From positions 1 to 5,195 of the forward strand of contig VGCB01000243.1 in the NCBI GenBank assembly GCA_016870235.1: 5,195 nucleotides of DNA. The letters are read 5' to 3'. Positions within the stretch are counted from its first letter, which is position 1; each line of letters starts with the position of its first letter. This document shows, piece after piece, positions 1 to 5,132 of the stretch. The notes under the pieces were generated by a model. That model had not been told where the DNA came from, made no database searches, and saw nothing but the letters and a program-made list of their open reading frames with translations. The stretch comes from Actinomycetota bacterium (GTDB lineage: Bacteria > Actinomycetota > Thermoleophilia > Gaiellales > Gaiellaceae). A program made the translations under genes and the position numbers.

Positions 1-499
1 GCAGCTGCCGGCCGAGGCGCCCGAAGGCGCGGGCCGCCGACGCGGAGGCGAGGACGACGAGGTCCGCGTCCGGGAGCTCGGGCGCGAGCTCGATCGTCCG
101 GTAGAGCGGCACGAAGTCGGCGTCGAGCTCCCGCACGAGGAGACGCCGCGCGCCCTCGGCGCCCGCGAAGAGCACCCGACCCGCCGGCCGCGGCATCTCC
201 GCGAGGAGCCCTTCCAGGGTCGAGACGCGCGGAACGAGGTCGGCGCCGCCGATCGCCTCGGCCGTCGCCCGCCCAATCGCCGCCACCCTCGGCCGCCCGG
301 CGCCGCGCCGTCGCTCGATCTCACGAGCACCGTTGGCGCTCGTGACCACGAGCCAGTCGTAGCCGGTCAGGTCGATCGGGTCGTCGCCGAGCGGCTCGAC
401 GGCGATCAGCGGGCAGTGGACGACCGCGTAACCGGCAGCTTGAAGGAGCCCGACGAGCTCCCGCTCCTGGCCCTTCGGACGGGTGACGAGCACGCGCAC
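1..499 (-). CDS. hemD: Uroporphyrinogen-III synthase HemD, C-terminus beyond the window edge
   Basis: This enzyme closes the linear tetrapyrrole hydroxymethylbilane, inverting ring D, to give uroporphyrinogen III, the precursor of haem, sirohaem and corrinoids; it is cytosolic. 166 codons are visible with no stop, against about 240-260 for the family, so roughly the last third is missing. The N-terminus MRVLVTRP (1-8) followed by Q11 and L15 is the usual opening. TSANGAREI (53-61) matches the conserved TSxNAV segment, AAIGRATAEAI (73-83) the AxGxxTA segment, VLFAGAEGARRLL (109-121) and PLYRT (131-135) second-domain motifs, and LASASAARAF (150-159) the TSxSAVxxF segment. The GTG at 497-499 is chosen because it sits 7 nt after the hemC stop and keeps the conserved N-terminus; a second in-frame GTG at 491-493 is possible. 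No clear Shine-Dalgarno is seen, so translation is probably coupled to hemC. The family diverges fast, but motif order and position after hemC make the call firm. Confidence 0.93.
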   Translation of the reverse strand, partial: MRVLVTRPKGQERELVGLLQAAGYAVVHCPLIAVEPLGDDPIDLTGYDWLVVTSANGAREIERRRGAGRPRVAAIGRATAEAIGGADLVPRVSTLEGLLAEMPRPAGRVLFAGAEGARRLLVRELDADFVPLYRTIELAPELPDADLVVLASASAARAFGRLGRQL

Positions 500-506
500 G
501 TCGCCG

Positions 507-1331
507 CTACCGAACGAGGGCGACGAGCTCGCGGCCGAGCGCTTCCGGATCGGCGCCGCGCCGACGCTCGATCCACGAGCCGTCCTCCGCGGCGACGAGA
601 CCGGTCAACGCGGAGCCGTCGTCGAACGCCGCGACCGGAGCAAGGCAGCCGCCGCCGACGACGGCGACGCACCGGCGCTCGGCCTCCACCCGCCGCATCG
701 TCTCCGGGTGGTTTGCGATGTCCACGAGGTGCTCCTCGCCCTCCCGCACCTGCAGCGCCAGCGCGCCCTGCCCTGCCTCCGGGAGCATCTCCTCCGGGTC
801 GAAGCGGTACTCGATCTCGCCGCCGAGGCCGAGCCGGTCGAGGCCGCAGGCGGCGAGGACGACCGCGTCGAGCCCGCGCTCACCCCGCTTGCGCAGGCGC
901 GTGTCGATGTTGCCGCGAAGCGGCTCGATCCGCAGGGTCGGCTCGAGCGCGAGGAGCTGAGCCCGGCGACGCACCGAGGCGGTGCCGATGCGCATGCCGG
1001 CGACGATCGAGGAGGCGCCGCAGAGCGCATCGCGCGGATCCTCTCGCGCCGTGTACGCGCCGACCGCGAGGCCCTCCGTGTCCGTCGAGGTCATGTCCTT
1101 CGCAGAGTGCACGGCCACGTCGATCCGGCCGGCGAGGAGCGCCTCCTCGAGCTCCTTGACGAAGACGCCGCGGCTCCCGATCTCACCGAAGGGGCGCGTG
1201 CGGTCGCGGTCGCCCGCGGTCGTGATCGGGACGAGCGCGATCTCGACGCCCGGCCGCCGGAGCGCCGACGCCGCCCGCTCGGCCTGCGTGAGCGCGAGCC
1301 TACTGCCGCGGGAACCGACGCGAAGCAGCAC
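507..1331 (-). CDS. hemC: Porphobilinogen deaminase (hydroxymethylbilane synthase) HemC
   Basis: This cytosolic enzyme polymerises four porphobilinogen units into hydroxymethylbilane, using a covalently bound dipyrromethane cofactor. The 274-residue product opens with LRVGSRGSRLALTQAE (3-18), the family signature. HSAKDM (75-80) holds the catalytic aspartate (D79, equivalent to E. coli D84). GTASVRRRAQ (116-125) and LRGNIDTRL (138-146) supply the arginines that bind substrate carboxylates. LPEAGQGALALQ (183-194) is typical. GGGCLAPV (226-233) carries C229, the cofactor attachment cysteine. The protein is shorter than the usual 300-313 residues, mostly in the C-terminal domain. HSAKDMTS replaces the commoner HSxKDxPT. 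The start is GTG at 1329-1331: no other ATG, GTG, TTG or CTG codon occurs in frame back to the hemA stop, and no Shine-Dalgarno is evident. It ends in TAG, unlike the TGA stops of the other genes here, 7 nt before hemD. The dedicated cofactor cysteine and full motif set leave little doubt. Confidence 0.97.
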   Translation of the reverse strand: MLLRVGSRGSRLALTQAERAASALRRPGVEIALVPITTAGDRDRTRPFGEIGSRGVFVKELEEALLAGRIDVAVHSAKDMTSTDTEGLAVGAYTAREDPRDALCGASSIVAGMRIGTASVRRRAQLLALEPTLRIEPLRGNIDTRLRKRGERGLDAVVLAACGLDRLGLGGEIEYRFDPEEMLPEAGQGALALQVREGEEHLVDIANHPETMRRVEAERRCVAVVGGGCLAPVAAFDDGSALTGLVAAEDGSWIERRRGADPEALGRELVALVR

Positions 1332-1451
1332 AGGAGCGACGGCTCGTGACGGTGACGGGCTCTCCGCACCAGCGACGCCCGCACGGGCGGATCCGGACGA
1401 ACACGGTCGGCGCCTGCAACGGCAGGGGTCGACCGACGGTCGTAGGACGCG
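1332..1451 (-). other. Intergenic region between hemA and hemC
   Basis: This 120-nt gap is the only one over about 35 nt in the window. I find no convincing -35/-10 pair and no Shine-Dalgarno next to the hemC GTG; a purine-rich GCGGAGAG lies about 30 nt upstream of it, too far for normal spacing. It has three small hairpins, listed separately. It has no stop codon in the shared hemA/hemC reading frame. It could hold an internal promoter, an mRNA processing site or only spacer; the sequence does not decide. Confidence 0.6.
1376..1442 (-). repeat. Three short inverted repeats in the hemA-hemC gap
   Basis: In plus-strand order: CGCCC/GGGCG with loop GCAC (1376-1389), CCTGC/GCAGG with loop AACG (1413-1426), and CGACC/GGTCG with loop GAC (1430-1442). 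All stems are 5 bp and perfect. None has a following T-run on the minus strand, so they are not intrinsic terminators. They could fold in the hemA-hemC transcript, but 5-bp GC stems arise often by chance in such DNA. Confidence 0.35.
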
Positions 1452-2753
1452 TCAAGTGCTGTCCTCCCCGCCCGCTGACTCCTCGGTGAGGCCCACGTCC
1501 TCGCCGAGACCGAAGAGATGCCGCATCACCTCAGCATAGACCACCCCGTCGGCGGTGACCGCCGCCTCCTTCATTCGCACGGTCGGCGTGTGGAGGATCT
1601 TGTTGACGATCTGCGCCGTCATCGCCTCGATTGCCTGGCGATCGCCCTCGGACAGGCGCTCGAGGCGTGCATGGGCCTTCTCCAGCTCGCGCCGCCGGAT
1701 CTCCTCGGCGCGCGCACGCAGCGAGGCGATCGCAGGCACGACCGCGAGCGAGGCCTGCCACTCTCGAAAGCGGTCGGCCTCCTCGGCGACGATCCGCTCG
1801 GCGCGGGTCGCCTCGACGCGACGCCCGGCCAGCGACGACTCGACGACCGCCTCGAGGTCGTCGATGTCGTACACGAAGCAGCCGTCGAGCTGGGCGAGCG
1901 CCGGGTCGACGTCGCGCGGGACGGCGAGGTCGACGACGAGGAGCGGTCGCCCTCGCCTGCCCTTGATCGTCGGCCCGGCCGTGACCGCGTCGAGGACGAA
2001 CCCCGGCGCCGACGTGGATGCGACGACGACGTCGACCGCCGCGAGCTCCTGCACGACGCCGTCGAGCCCGACCGCACGGGCCCCCAGCGAGCGCGCGAGC
2101 TCCTCGCCGTGCGCAGCGGTGCGATTCGCGACGGCGACGACGCGGGCGCCGCGTGAGAGCAGGTTGCGCGCGGTCAGCTCGCTCATCCGCCCCGCGCCGA
2201 CGAGGAGCGCGGCATGGCCGTCGAGGTCGCCGAACACCTGCTGGGCGAGGGCGGCGGCAGCAGCGGGGACGGAGGCGGGGCTCTCGCCGATCGCGGTCTC
2301 GACACGCGCGCGGCGCCCCGCGTGCAGGGCCATGCGGAAGAGTCGATCGAGGTGCGGCCCGGTCGTCCCCGCCTCGAACGCCTCGCGCACCTGGCCGAGG
2401 ATCTCCCCCTCGCCGGGCACGAGCGAGTCCAGGCCAGCTGCGACGCGGAACAGGTGGAGCGCCGCCGACTCGTCGCTCAGGCGGTAGAGCGCCCGCTCCA
2501 GGCCACCCGCGTCGCCACCTGCACGCCGAAGCAGCTCGTCTGTCGCCCGCCGCGCGAGGCCGTCGCCGCCGTCGCCCGCCGCGAGGTACACCTCGGTGCG
2601 GTTGCAGGTGGAGAGCACCACTGCCTCGCACCCGTCCGCGAGCCCGCGGGCGAGCGACGAGGCACCGACGACGTCGACGGCGACGAGCTCCCGCAGCTCC
2701 ACGGGAGCCTGATGGTGCGAGACGCCGACGAGCTCGATTCGCAGGTCGATCAC
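1452..2753 (-). CDS. hemA: Glutamyl-tRNA reductase HemA
   Basis: This enzyme reduces glutamyl-tRNA(Glu) with NADPH to glutamate-1-semialdehyde, the first committed step of the C5 route to 5-aminolevulinate and usually the control point of haem synthesis. The product is 433 residues, normal for the family. VGVSHHQAPVELRE (9-22) is the conserved N-terminus. STCNRTEVY (48-56) holds the catalytic C50 with T49 and R52. H100 followed by LFRVAAGLDSL (101-111) and GEGEILGQV (114-122) forms the substrate-domain signature. VGAGRMSELTARNL (185-198) is the NADPH-binding Rossmann loop, followed by VANRT (207-211) and VVDLAVPRDVDP (273-284). The C-terminal helical dimerisation part (about 310-415) includes NKILHTPTVRMKEAA (384-398). 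The GTG start at 2751-2753 keeps the complete N-terminal motif and overlaps the stop of a tiny upstream ORF as GTGA. An AGCAGGG lies only a few bases before it, too close for a good ribosome-binding site. The upstream hemX-like neighbour recalls the hemA-hemX-hemC-hemD clusters of Bacillus, with hemX here placed before hemA. Confidence 0.97.
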   Translation of the reverse strand: MIDLRIELVGVSHHQAPVELRELVAVDVVGASSLARGLADGCEAVVLSTCNRTEVYLAAGDGGDGLARRATDELLRRAGGDAGGLERALYRLSDESAALHLFRVAAGLDSLVPGEGEILGQVREAFEAGTTGPHLDRLFRMALHAGRRARVETAIGESPASVPAAAAALAQQVFGDLDGHAALLVGAGRMSELTARNLLSRGARVVAVANRTAAHGEELARSLGARAVGLDGVVQELAAVDVVVASTSAPGFVLDAVTAGPTIKGRRGRPLLVVDLAVPRDVDPALAQLDGCFVYDIDDLEAVVESSLAGRRVEATRAERIVAEEADRFREWQASLAVVPAIASLRARAEEIRRRELEKAHARLERLSEGDRQAIEAMTAQIVNKILHTPTVRMKEAAVTADGVVYAEVMRHLFGLGEDVGLTEESAGGEDST

Positions 2754-2790
2754 GCCCTGCTCACGCGTCGAGGGGCTGCTTCGTGCTCAT
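2750..2790 (-). other. Two overlapping mini-ORFs bridging hemX-like gene and hemA
   Basis: The hemX-like stop (TGA, 2787-2789) overlaps an ATG (2788-2790) as ATGA. That ATG opens MSTKQPLDA, ending at TGA 2761-2763. This stop overlaps a GTG (2762-2764) as GTGA, opening a four-codon ORF (M-S-R-A) whose TGA (2750-2752) overlaps the hemA GTG, again as GTGA. The 33-nt gap is thus completely tiled by 4-nt overlaps. The peptides resemble nothing I recognise. Any role would lie in passing terminating ribosomes on to hemA; this is inference and coincidence is possible. Confidence 0.35.
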
Positions 2791-3557
2791 GACGCGAAGT
2801 GCGTGACGGGAAGGACAATGGCGACGAGCCCGACCCCGCTGAGCTGCAGCCAGGCCGCGCGTCGCCCCTGGAGGCCGGCCTCCCGGCGGAGGACAAGGGC
2901 CGTCGCCACGAGCGCCCAGAGGACGAGCGTGAAGGCCATCGAGACGTCGAAGCGCCCCTGCAGCCGTGGCAGCCCGGCGACGATCCCGATCGAGAGAAGC
3001 GCGAGCGCGGCGGCCGTGATGCGCGCCTCGAGTCGATCGAGGGTGCCGAGCGGCGGCAGGCGCAGGCGGAGGAGGTGCGAGTCGCGGCGCTTGAGCCGCC
3101 GGTCCTCCCAGAGGTAGAGGGCACCCATCCCGGCCGCCACCGTGAGCCCGGCGAGCCCCGCGAGCATGAAGCCGGCGTGGAGCCCGAGGAGGACGCCGGA
3201 GCTGTTCCCCTCGTCGACGGCCGTGCCGCCTCCGGCCCAGGCGAGCACGAGGAGCACCGCGGCGATCGGCATCACCGCGAGGCCGAGAAGCCGGTAGCGC
3301 GGCGTGCAGCCCCACACGAGGTAGACGGCGACGACGAGCCACACGAACAGGTTGAGTGCGCCCGCCCAGGTTCCCCACGGGAACCCGTCCGAGCCGAACG
3401 CCTGCACGATCAGGAGCGCGGTCTGCGCCAGCCAGCCGATCCGCACGCCCCAGGTCGCGAGCCGCCCGCCGATGCCGGGGCCCCGGAGCTCGCCGGCGTA
3501 CGCCACGGCGGCCTCGCCGTACGCGATCAGCGCCGGCCACACGAGGAACTCAGCCAT
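2787..3557 (-). CDS. CcsA/HemX-type cytochrome c assembly membrane protein
   Basis: A 256-residue membrane protein of the cytochrome c assembly (CcsA/ResC/HemX) group. I see eight likely membrane spans, near residues 4-20, 37-54, 63-82, 88-107, 121-148, 178-196, 205-222 and 236-252. Family-like segments are LGLHAGFMLAGLAGL (124-138) with conserved-type H127, YLWEDRRLKRR (148-158), LGTLDRLEARI (170-180) followed by a span ending IGIVAGL (190-196), and a C-terminal VTHF (251-254) with H253. The tryptophan-rich WGxxWxWD haem motif expected after the sixth span in true CcsA is absent, which favours HemX, a membrane protein of unsettled function encoded beside hemA in Bacillus. The start is the ATG at 3555-3557, overlapping the ccmD stop by 8 nt; the same frame extends to 3614, but that part lies inside ccmD and reads as arginine-rich non-membrane sequence. 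The position between ccm genes and hemA suggests a role linking haem synthesis and haem handling. Family call fairly secure; exact function not. Confidence 0.85.
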   Translation of the reverse strand: MAEFLVWPALIAYGEAAVAYAGELRGPGIGGRLATWGVRIGWLAQTALLIVQAFGSDGFPWGTWAGALNLFVWLVVAVYLVWGCTPRYRLLGLAVMPIAAVLLVLAWAGGGTAVDEGNSSGVLLGLHAGFMLAGLAGLTVAAGMGALYLWEDRRLKRRDSHLLRLRLPPLGTLDRLEARITAAALALLSIGIVAGLPRLQGRFDVSMAFTLVLWALVATALVLRREAGLQGRRAAWLQLSGVGLVAIVLPVTHFAS

Positions 3558-3699
3558 CGCGGTGGCCAGACGCCTCGTTCTCGAGCACGGCCGCGTCGCG
3601 GCGGATCCGCGCAACCTTGGCGAGGATGATCGCGAGCCAGGCGACGATGACGACGGCGACCGCCGCGAACGCGGCCACGAGGTACCCGGATTGGCTCAC
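3550..3699 (-). CDS. ccmD: CcmD-like haem exporter subunit
   Basis: A 49-codon gene filling the space between ccmC and the hemX-like gene. It starts MSQSGYLVAAFAAVAVV and has one hydrophobic span (about residues 6-28), then the basic stretch KVARIRR (28-34) and an acidic, polar tail. A YLxAAF-like opening, one span and a charged cytoplasmic tail are characteristic of CcmD, which binds CcmC and CcmAB and promotes release of haem-loaded CcmE in System I. Its position straight after ccmC is the usual one. CcmD proteins are poorly conserved, so the call rests on topology, size and place. The start is GTG (3697-3699), which overlaps the TGA of a 13-codon ORF as GTGA; no Shine-Dalgarno is evident. 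The stop (3550-3552) lies inside the next gene, an 8-nt overlap. It is easily missed by gene finders because of its length. Confidence 0.8.
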   Translation of the reverse strand: MSQSGYLVAAFAAVAVVIVAWLAIILAKVARIRRDAAVLENEASGHRDG

Positions 3700-3737
3700 G
3701 CGGCGCCGTCCGGGCTCGAGGCGGGCGCGCCGGTCAC
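3696..3737 (-). other. 13-codon mini-ORF bridging ccmC and ccmD
   Basis: GTG at 3735-3737 overlaps the ccmC stop (TGA, 3734-3736) as GTGA. The ORF reads VTGAPASSPDGAA (initiator read as Met if used) and stops at TGA 3696-3698, which overlaps the ccmD GTG as GTGA. It spans the 34-nt gap exactly. The peptide has no recognisable feature. A translational-coupling role is inference. Confidence 0.35.
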
Positions 3738-4462
3738 GAACGCTCTCGAAGCTCGCGGAGCGTGATGTCGGTCCGCTTGCCCGCGAGCTCGATGCGGTAC
3801 ATCGCGTAGCCGACCGCGGTCATCAGCGCCCAACCGACGAGGAAGGCCGCGAACTGGCTCCCCTCCATCTGCGGCCCATCGAGCGTGAAGGTCGTCGGAT
3901 GGATCGCCTCCTCGGCGAGACGGATCGCGAAGAAGCTGACCGGGATCAGGACGACGCCGAAGAGCGTGTAGACGGCCGAGATCCTCTCTCGCCGCGCGCC
4001 GGGCTCGATCGAGAAGCGCACCATGAAGTAGGCGCAGTAGAAGAGGAAGAGCACGAGGAAGAGCACGAGCTGGTTCTCGCTCCAGAGCCACCAGTGGCCC
4101 CAGGAGGCTTTCGCCCACAGCGAGCCGGTGACGAGCGTGAGGACGCCGAAGATCGTCCCCATGTGAACCCCGGTGTACGACTCGAGGTCGTAGCGCTCGC
4201 CCCCCTTCCACAGGAGCCGGAGCGCCTTCCAGGCGCCGAGGGCGAACCCGGCGTAGGCGGTGAGCGCGACGGGGACGTGGAAGTAGAAGATCTTCTGCGA
4301 GATGCCCTGGTCGGCGTCCTCGGGCACGACGAGGAGCAGGACGAGCACGGCCACGAGCCCGAGCAGGATGACCGCACCGCCTACGCGCACCGTGCGGAGG
4401 TACGCGGCAAGGGCGCCGCCGGCGCGGGGGATTTCGGCAGAGGAGGCGGTTCCGGACGTCAC
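3734..4462 (-). CDS. ccmC: Haem exporter protein CcmC
   Basis: CcmC is the inner-membrane haem-handling protein of cytochrome c maturation System I; it presents haem to the chaperone CcmE on the outer face. With the start used here it has 242 residues and six likely spans (about 28-46, 64-84, 101-118, 130-149, 163-181, 205-223), the normal topology. KIFYFHVPVAL (57-67) supplies H62 and AIHPTTF (185-191) supplies H188, matching the two external haem-ligand histidines of E. coli CcmC (H60, H184). The tryptophan-rich loop reads WGHWWLWSENQ (121-131): the tryptophans are kept, but the usual WD is WS, followed by SENQL instead of DxRLT. A perfect 12-bp tandem repeat follows directly in the fourth span. 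The start is GTG at 4460-4462, giving a GTGA overlap with the ccmB stop; a longer GTG start at 4492 would add ten polar residues encoded inside ccmB and is less likely. There is no Shine-Dalgarno, so it is probably coupled to ccmB. Family call strong. Confidence 0.92.
   Translation of the reverse strand: MTSGTASSAEIPRAGGALAAYLRTVRVGGAVILLGLVAVLVLLLVVPEDADQGISQKIFYFHVPVALTAYAGFALGAWKALRLLWKGGERYDLESYTGVHMGTIFGVLTLVTGSLWAKASWGHWWLWSENQLVLFLVLFLFYCAYFMVRFSIEPGARRERISAVYTLFGVVLIPVSFFAIRLAEEAIHPTTFTLDGPQMEGSQFAAFLVGWALMTAVGYAMYRIELAGKRTDITLRELRERS
4044..4067 (-). repeat. Perfect 12-bp tandem duplication inside ccmC
   Basis: The plus-strand unit AGGAAGAGCACG occurs twice in a row (4044-4055 and 4056-4067). 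On the coding strand it is in phase with ccmC and gives the doubled tetrapeptide LVLF-LVLF (residues 132-139) at the start of the fourth membrane span, just after the altered tryptophan motif. It could be a recent slippage duplication or codon convergence in a hydrophobic run. Confidence 0.9.
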
Positions 4463-5100
4463 TCGGTGATCACGTAGTCGAAGGTGGCCCACGAGAGTAT
4501 CGCGAAGATCAGGTCGTAGACGCCGAGGAAGAGAAGGTACTTGCCCCCGTCTTCGGCGATGCTGGCGCCGACACCGCCGACGACGAGCGGGATCGAGAGG
4601 GGCAGCACGATCAGCGGCAGGATCACCTCACGGCCGCGACCGGCTGCGGCCATCGCCGAGGCGAGCGAGCCGACGACGCAGATCCCGATCGAGGCGAGCA
4701 CGACGCCTGCGATCGCGACGGCGTCGAGCGGGGTGAAGAAGAGGGAGAACGCGGGCAACGCGACGATCTCCGCCGCCGCGAGGAACACGAAGGCGGCAAG
4801 CGTCTTGCCGAGCCAGATCGCGCTGCGGTCGGCCGTCGCGAGCACGAGCCCGTCGAGCGCCCCTGCCTCGCGCTCGGGTGTCCAGGCGCGCCCCAGCGAG
4901 AGGAGCGCCGTGAACACGATCGCGACCCAGAGGAGCCCGAACGCGGCGTCGTCGTCGGCATCGGCCGGGAGCGCGAAGTGGAAGACGACCAGCGTCGAGA
5001 GGACGAAGAGGAGCATCGCCGGCAGCGTGTCCTTGGCGCGGAGCTCGAGCACGAGATCCTTGCGCGCGAGGGCAAACGTGTCGGCGAGGAAGCCGGTCAC
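4459..5100 (-). CDS. ccmB: Haem exporter ABC permease CcmB
   Basis: CcmB is the integral membrane subunit that works with the ATPase CcmA and with CcmC/CcmD; ATP hydrolysis by the complex releases haem-bound CcmE for delivery to apocytochromes. The 213-residue product has six hydrophobic spans (about 25-43, 54-72, 98-118, 127-148, 158-178, 188-208), normal in size and topology. Family segments are RKDLVLELRAKDTL (13-26), LLWVAIVFTALLSLGRAW (56-73) followed by ERE (76-78), GALDGLVLA (80-88), WLGKTLAAF (96-104) and REVILPLIVLPLSIP (157-171). The GTG at 5098-5100 is preferred because its GTGA overlaps the stop of a mini-ORF running on from ccmA; another in-frame GTG at 5107-5109 would add three residues. 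Neither has a clear Shine-Dalgarno. The TGA stop (4459-4461) overlaps the ccmC start. Confidence 0.92.
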   Translation of the reverse strand: MTGFLADTFALARKDLVLELRAKDTLPAMLLFVLSTLVVFHFALPADADDDAAFGLLWVAIVFTALLSLGRAWTPEREAGALDGLVLATADRSAIWLGKTLAAFVFLAAAEIVALPAFSLFFTPLDAVAIAGVVLASIGICVVGSLASAMAAAGRGREVILPLIVLPLSIPLVVGGVGASIAEDGGKYLLFLGVYDLIFAILSWATFDYVITE

Positions 5101-5132
5101 GCGACGCACCGCGCGCGGCGTTCGCGTGTCAT
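5097..5132 (-). other. 11-codon mini-ORF bridging ccmA and ccmB
   Basis: ATG at 5130-5132 overlaps the ccmA stop (TGA, 5129-5131) as ATGA. The ORF reads MTRERRARCVA and stops at TGA 5097-5099, which overlaps the preferred ccmB GTG (5098-5100) as GTGA. The peptide is strongly basic but too short to interpret. It could carry ribosomes from ccmA to ccmB; if ccmB really starts at 5109 the exact bridging is lost. Confidence 0.35.

Noticed and set aside
483..1349. Plus-strand 288-codon open frame
   Set aside because: It is antisense to hemC, in which every catalytic motif is readable; the plus-strand product is arginine/glutamate-rich without recognisable domains, as expected for a GC-rich shadow.
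1399..1425. TTGCAG as a -35 element for a hemC promoter
   Set aside because: It matches the consensus at only three positions and no A/T-rich -10 element follows at suitable spacing.
1376..1442. Rho-independent terminator after hemA
   Set aside because: The stems are only 5 bp and no T-run follows any of them on the minus strand.
2751..2790. ATG at 2790 as the true hemA start through a frameshift
   Set aside because: The frame differs from hemA, stops at 2761-2763, and HemA already has its complete conserved N-terminus from the GTG at 2753.
2761..3540. Minus-strand 259-codon frame alongside the hemX-like gene
   Set aside because: It is another frame of the same strand with Arg/Gly/Pro-rich translation and no membrane spans; only its last nine codons, from the ATG at 2790, are noted as a mini-ORF.
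3558..3614. Longer start of the hemX-like gene at 3614
   Set aside because: The extra 19 residues are arginine-rich and overlap ccmD coding sequence; the ATG at 3557 leads directly into the first membrane span.
3356..4477. Plus-strand 373-codon open frame across ccmC and the hemX-like gene
   Set aside because: It spans several minus-strand genes with clear membrane-protein motifs, and its own product is low-complexity Arg/Glu/Pro sequence.
4463..4492. Longer ccmC start at 4492
   Set aside because: The added ten residues are polar, lie inside ccmB and are not needed for the family; the GTGA overlap at 4459-4462 gives a better start.
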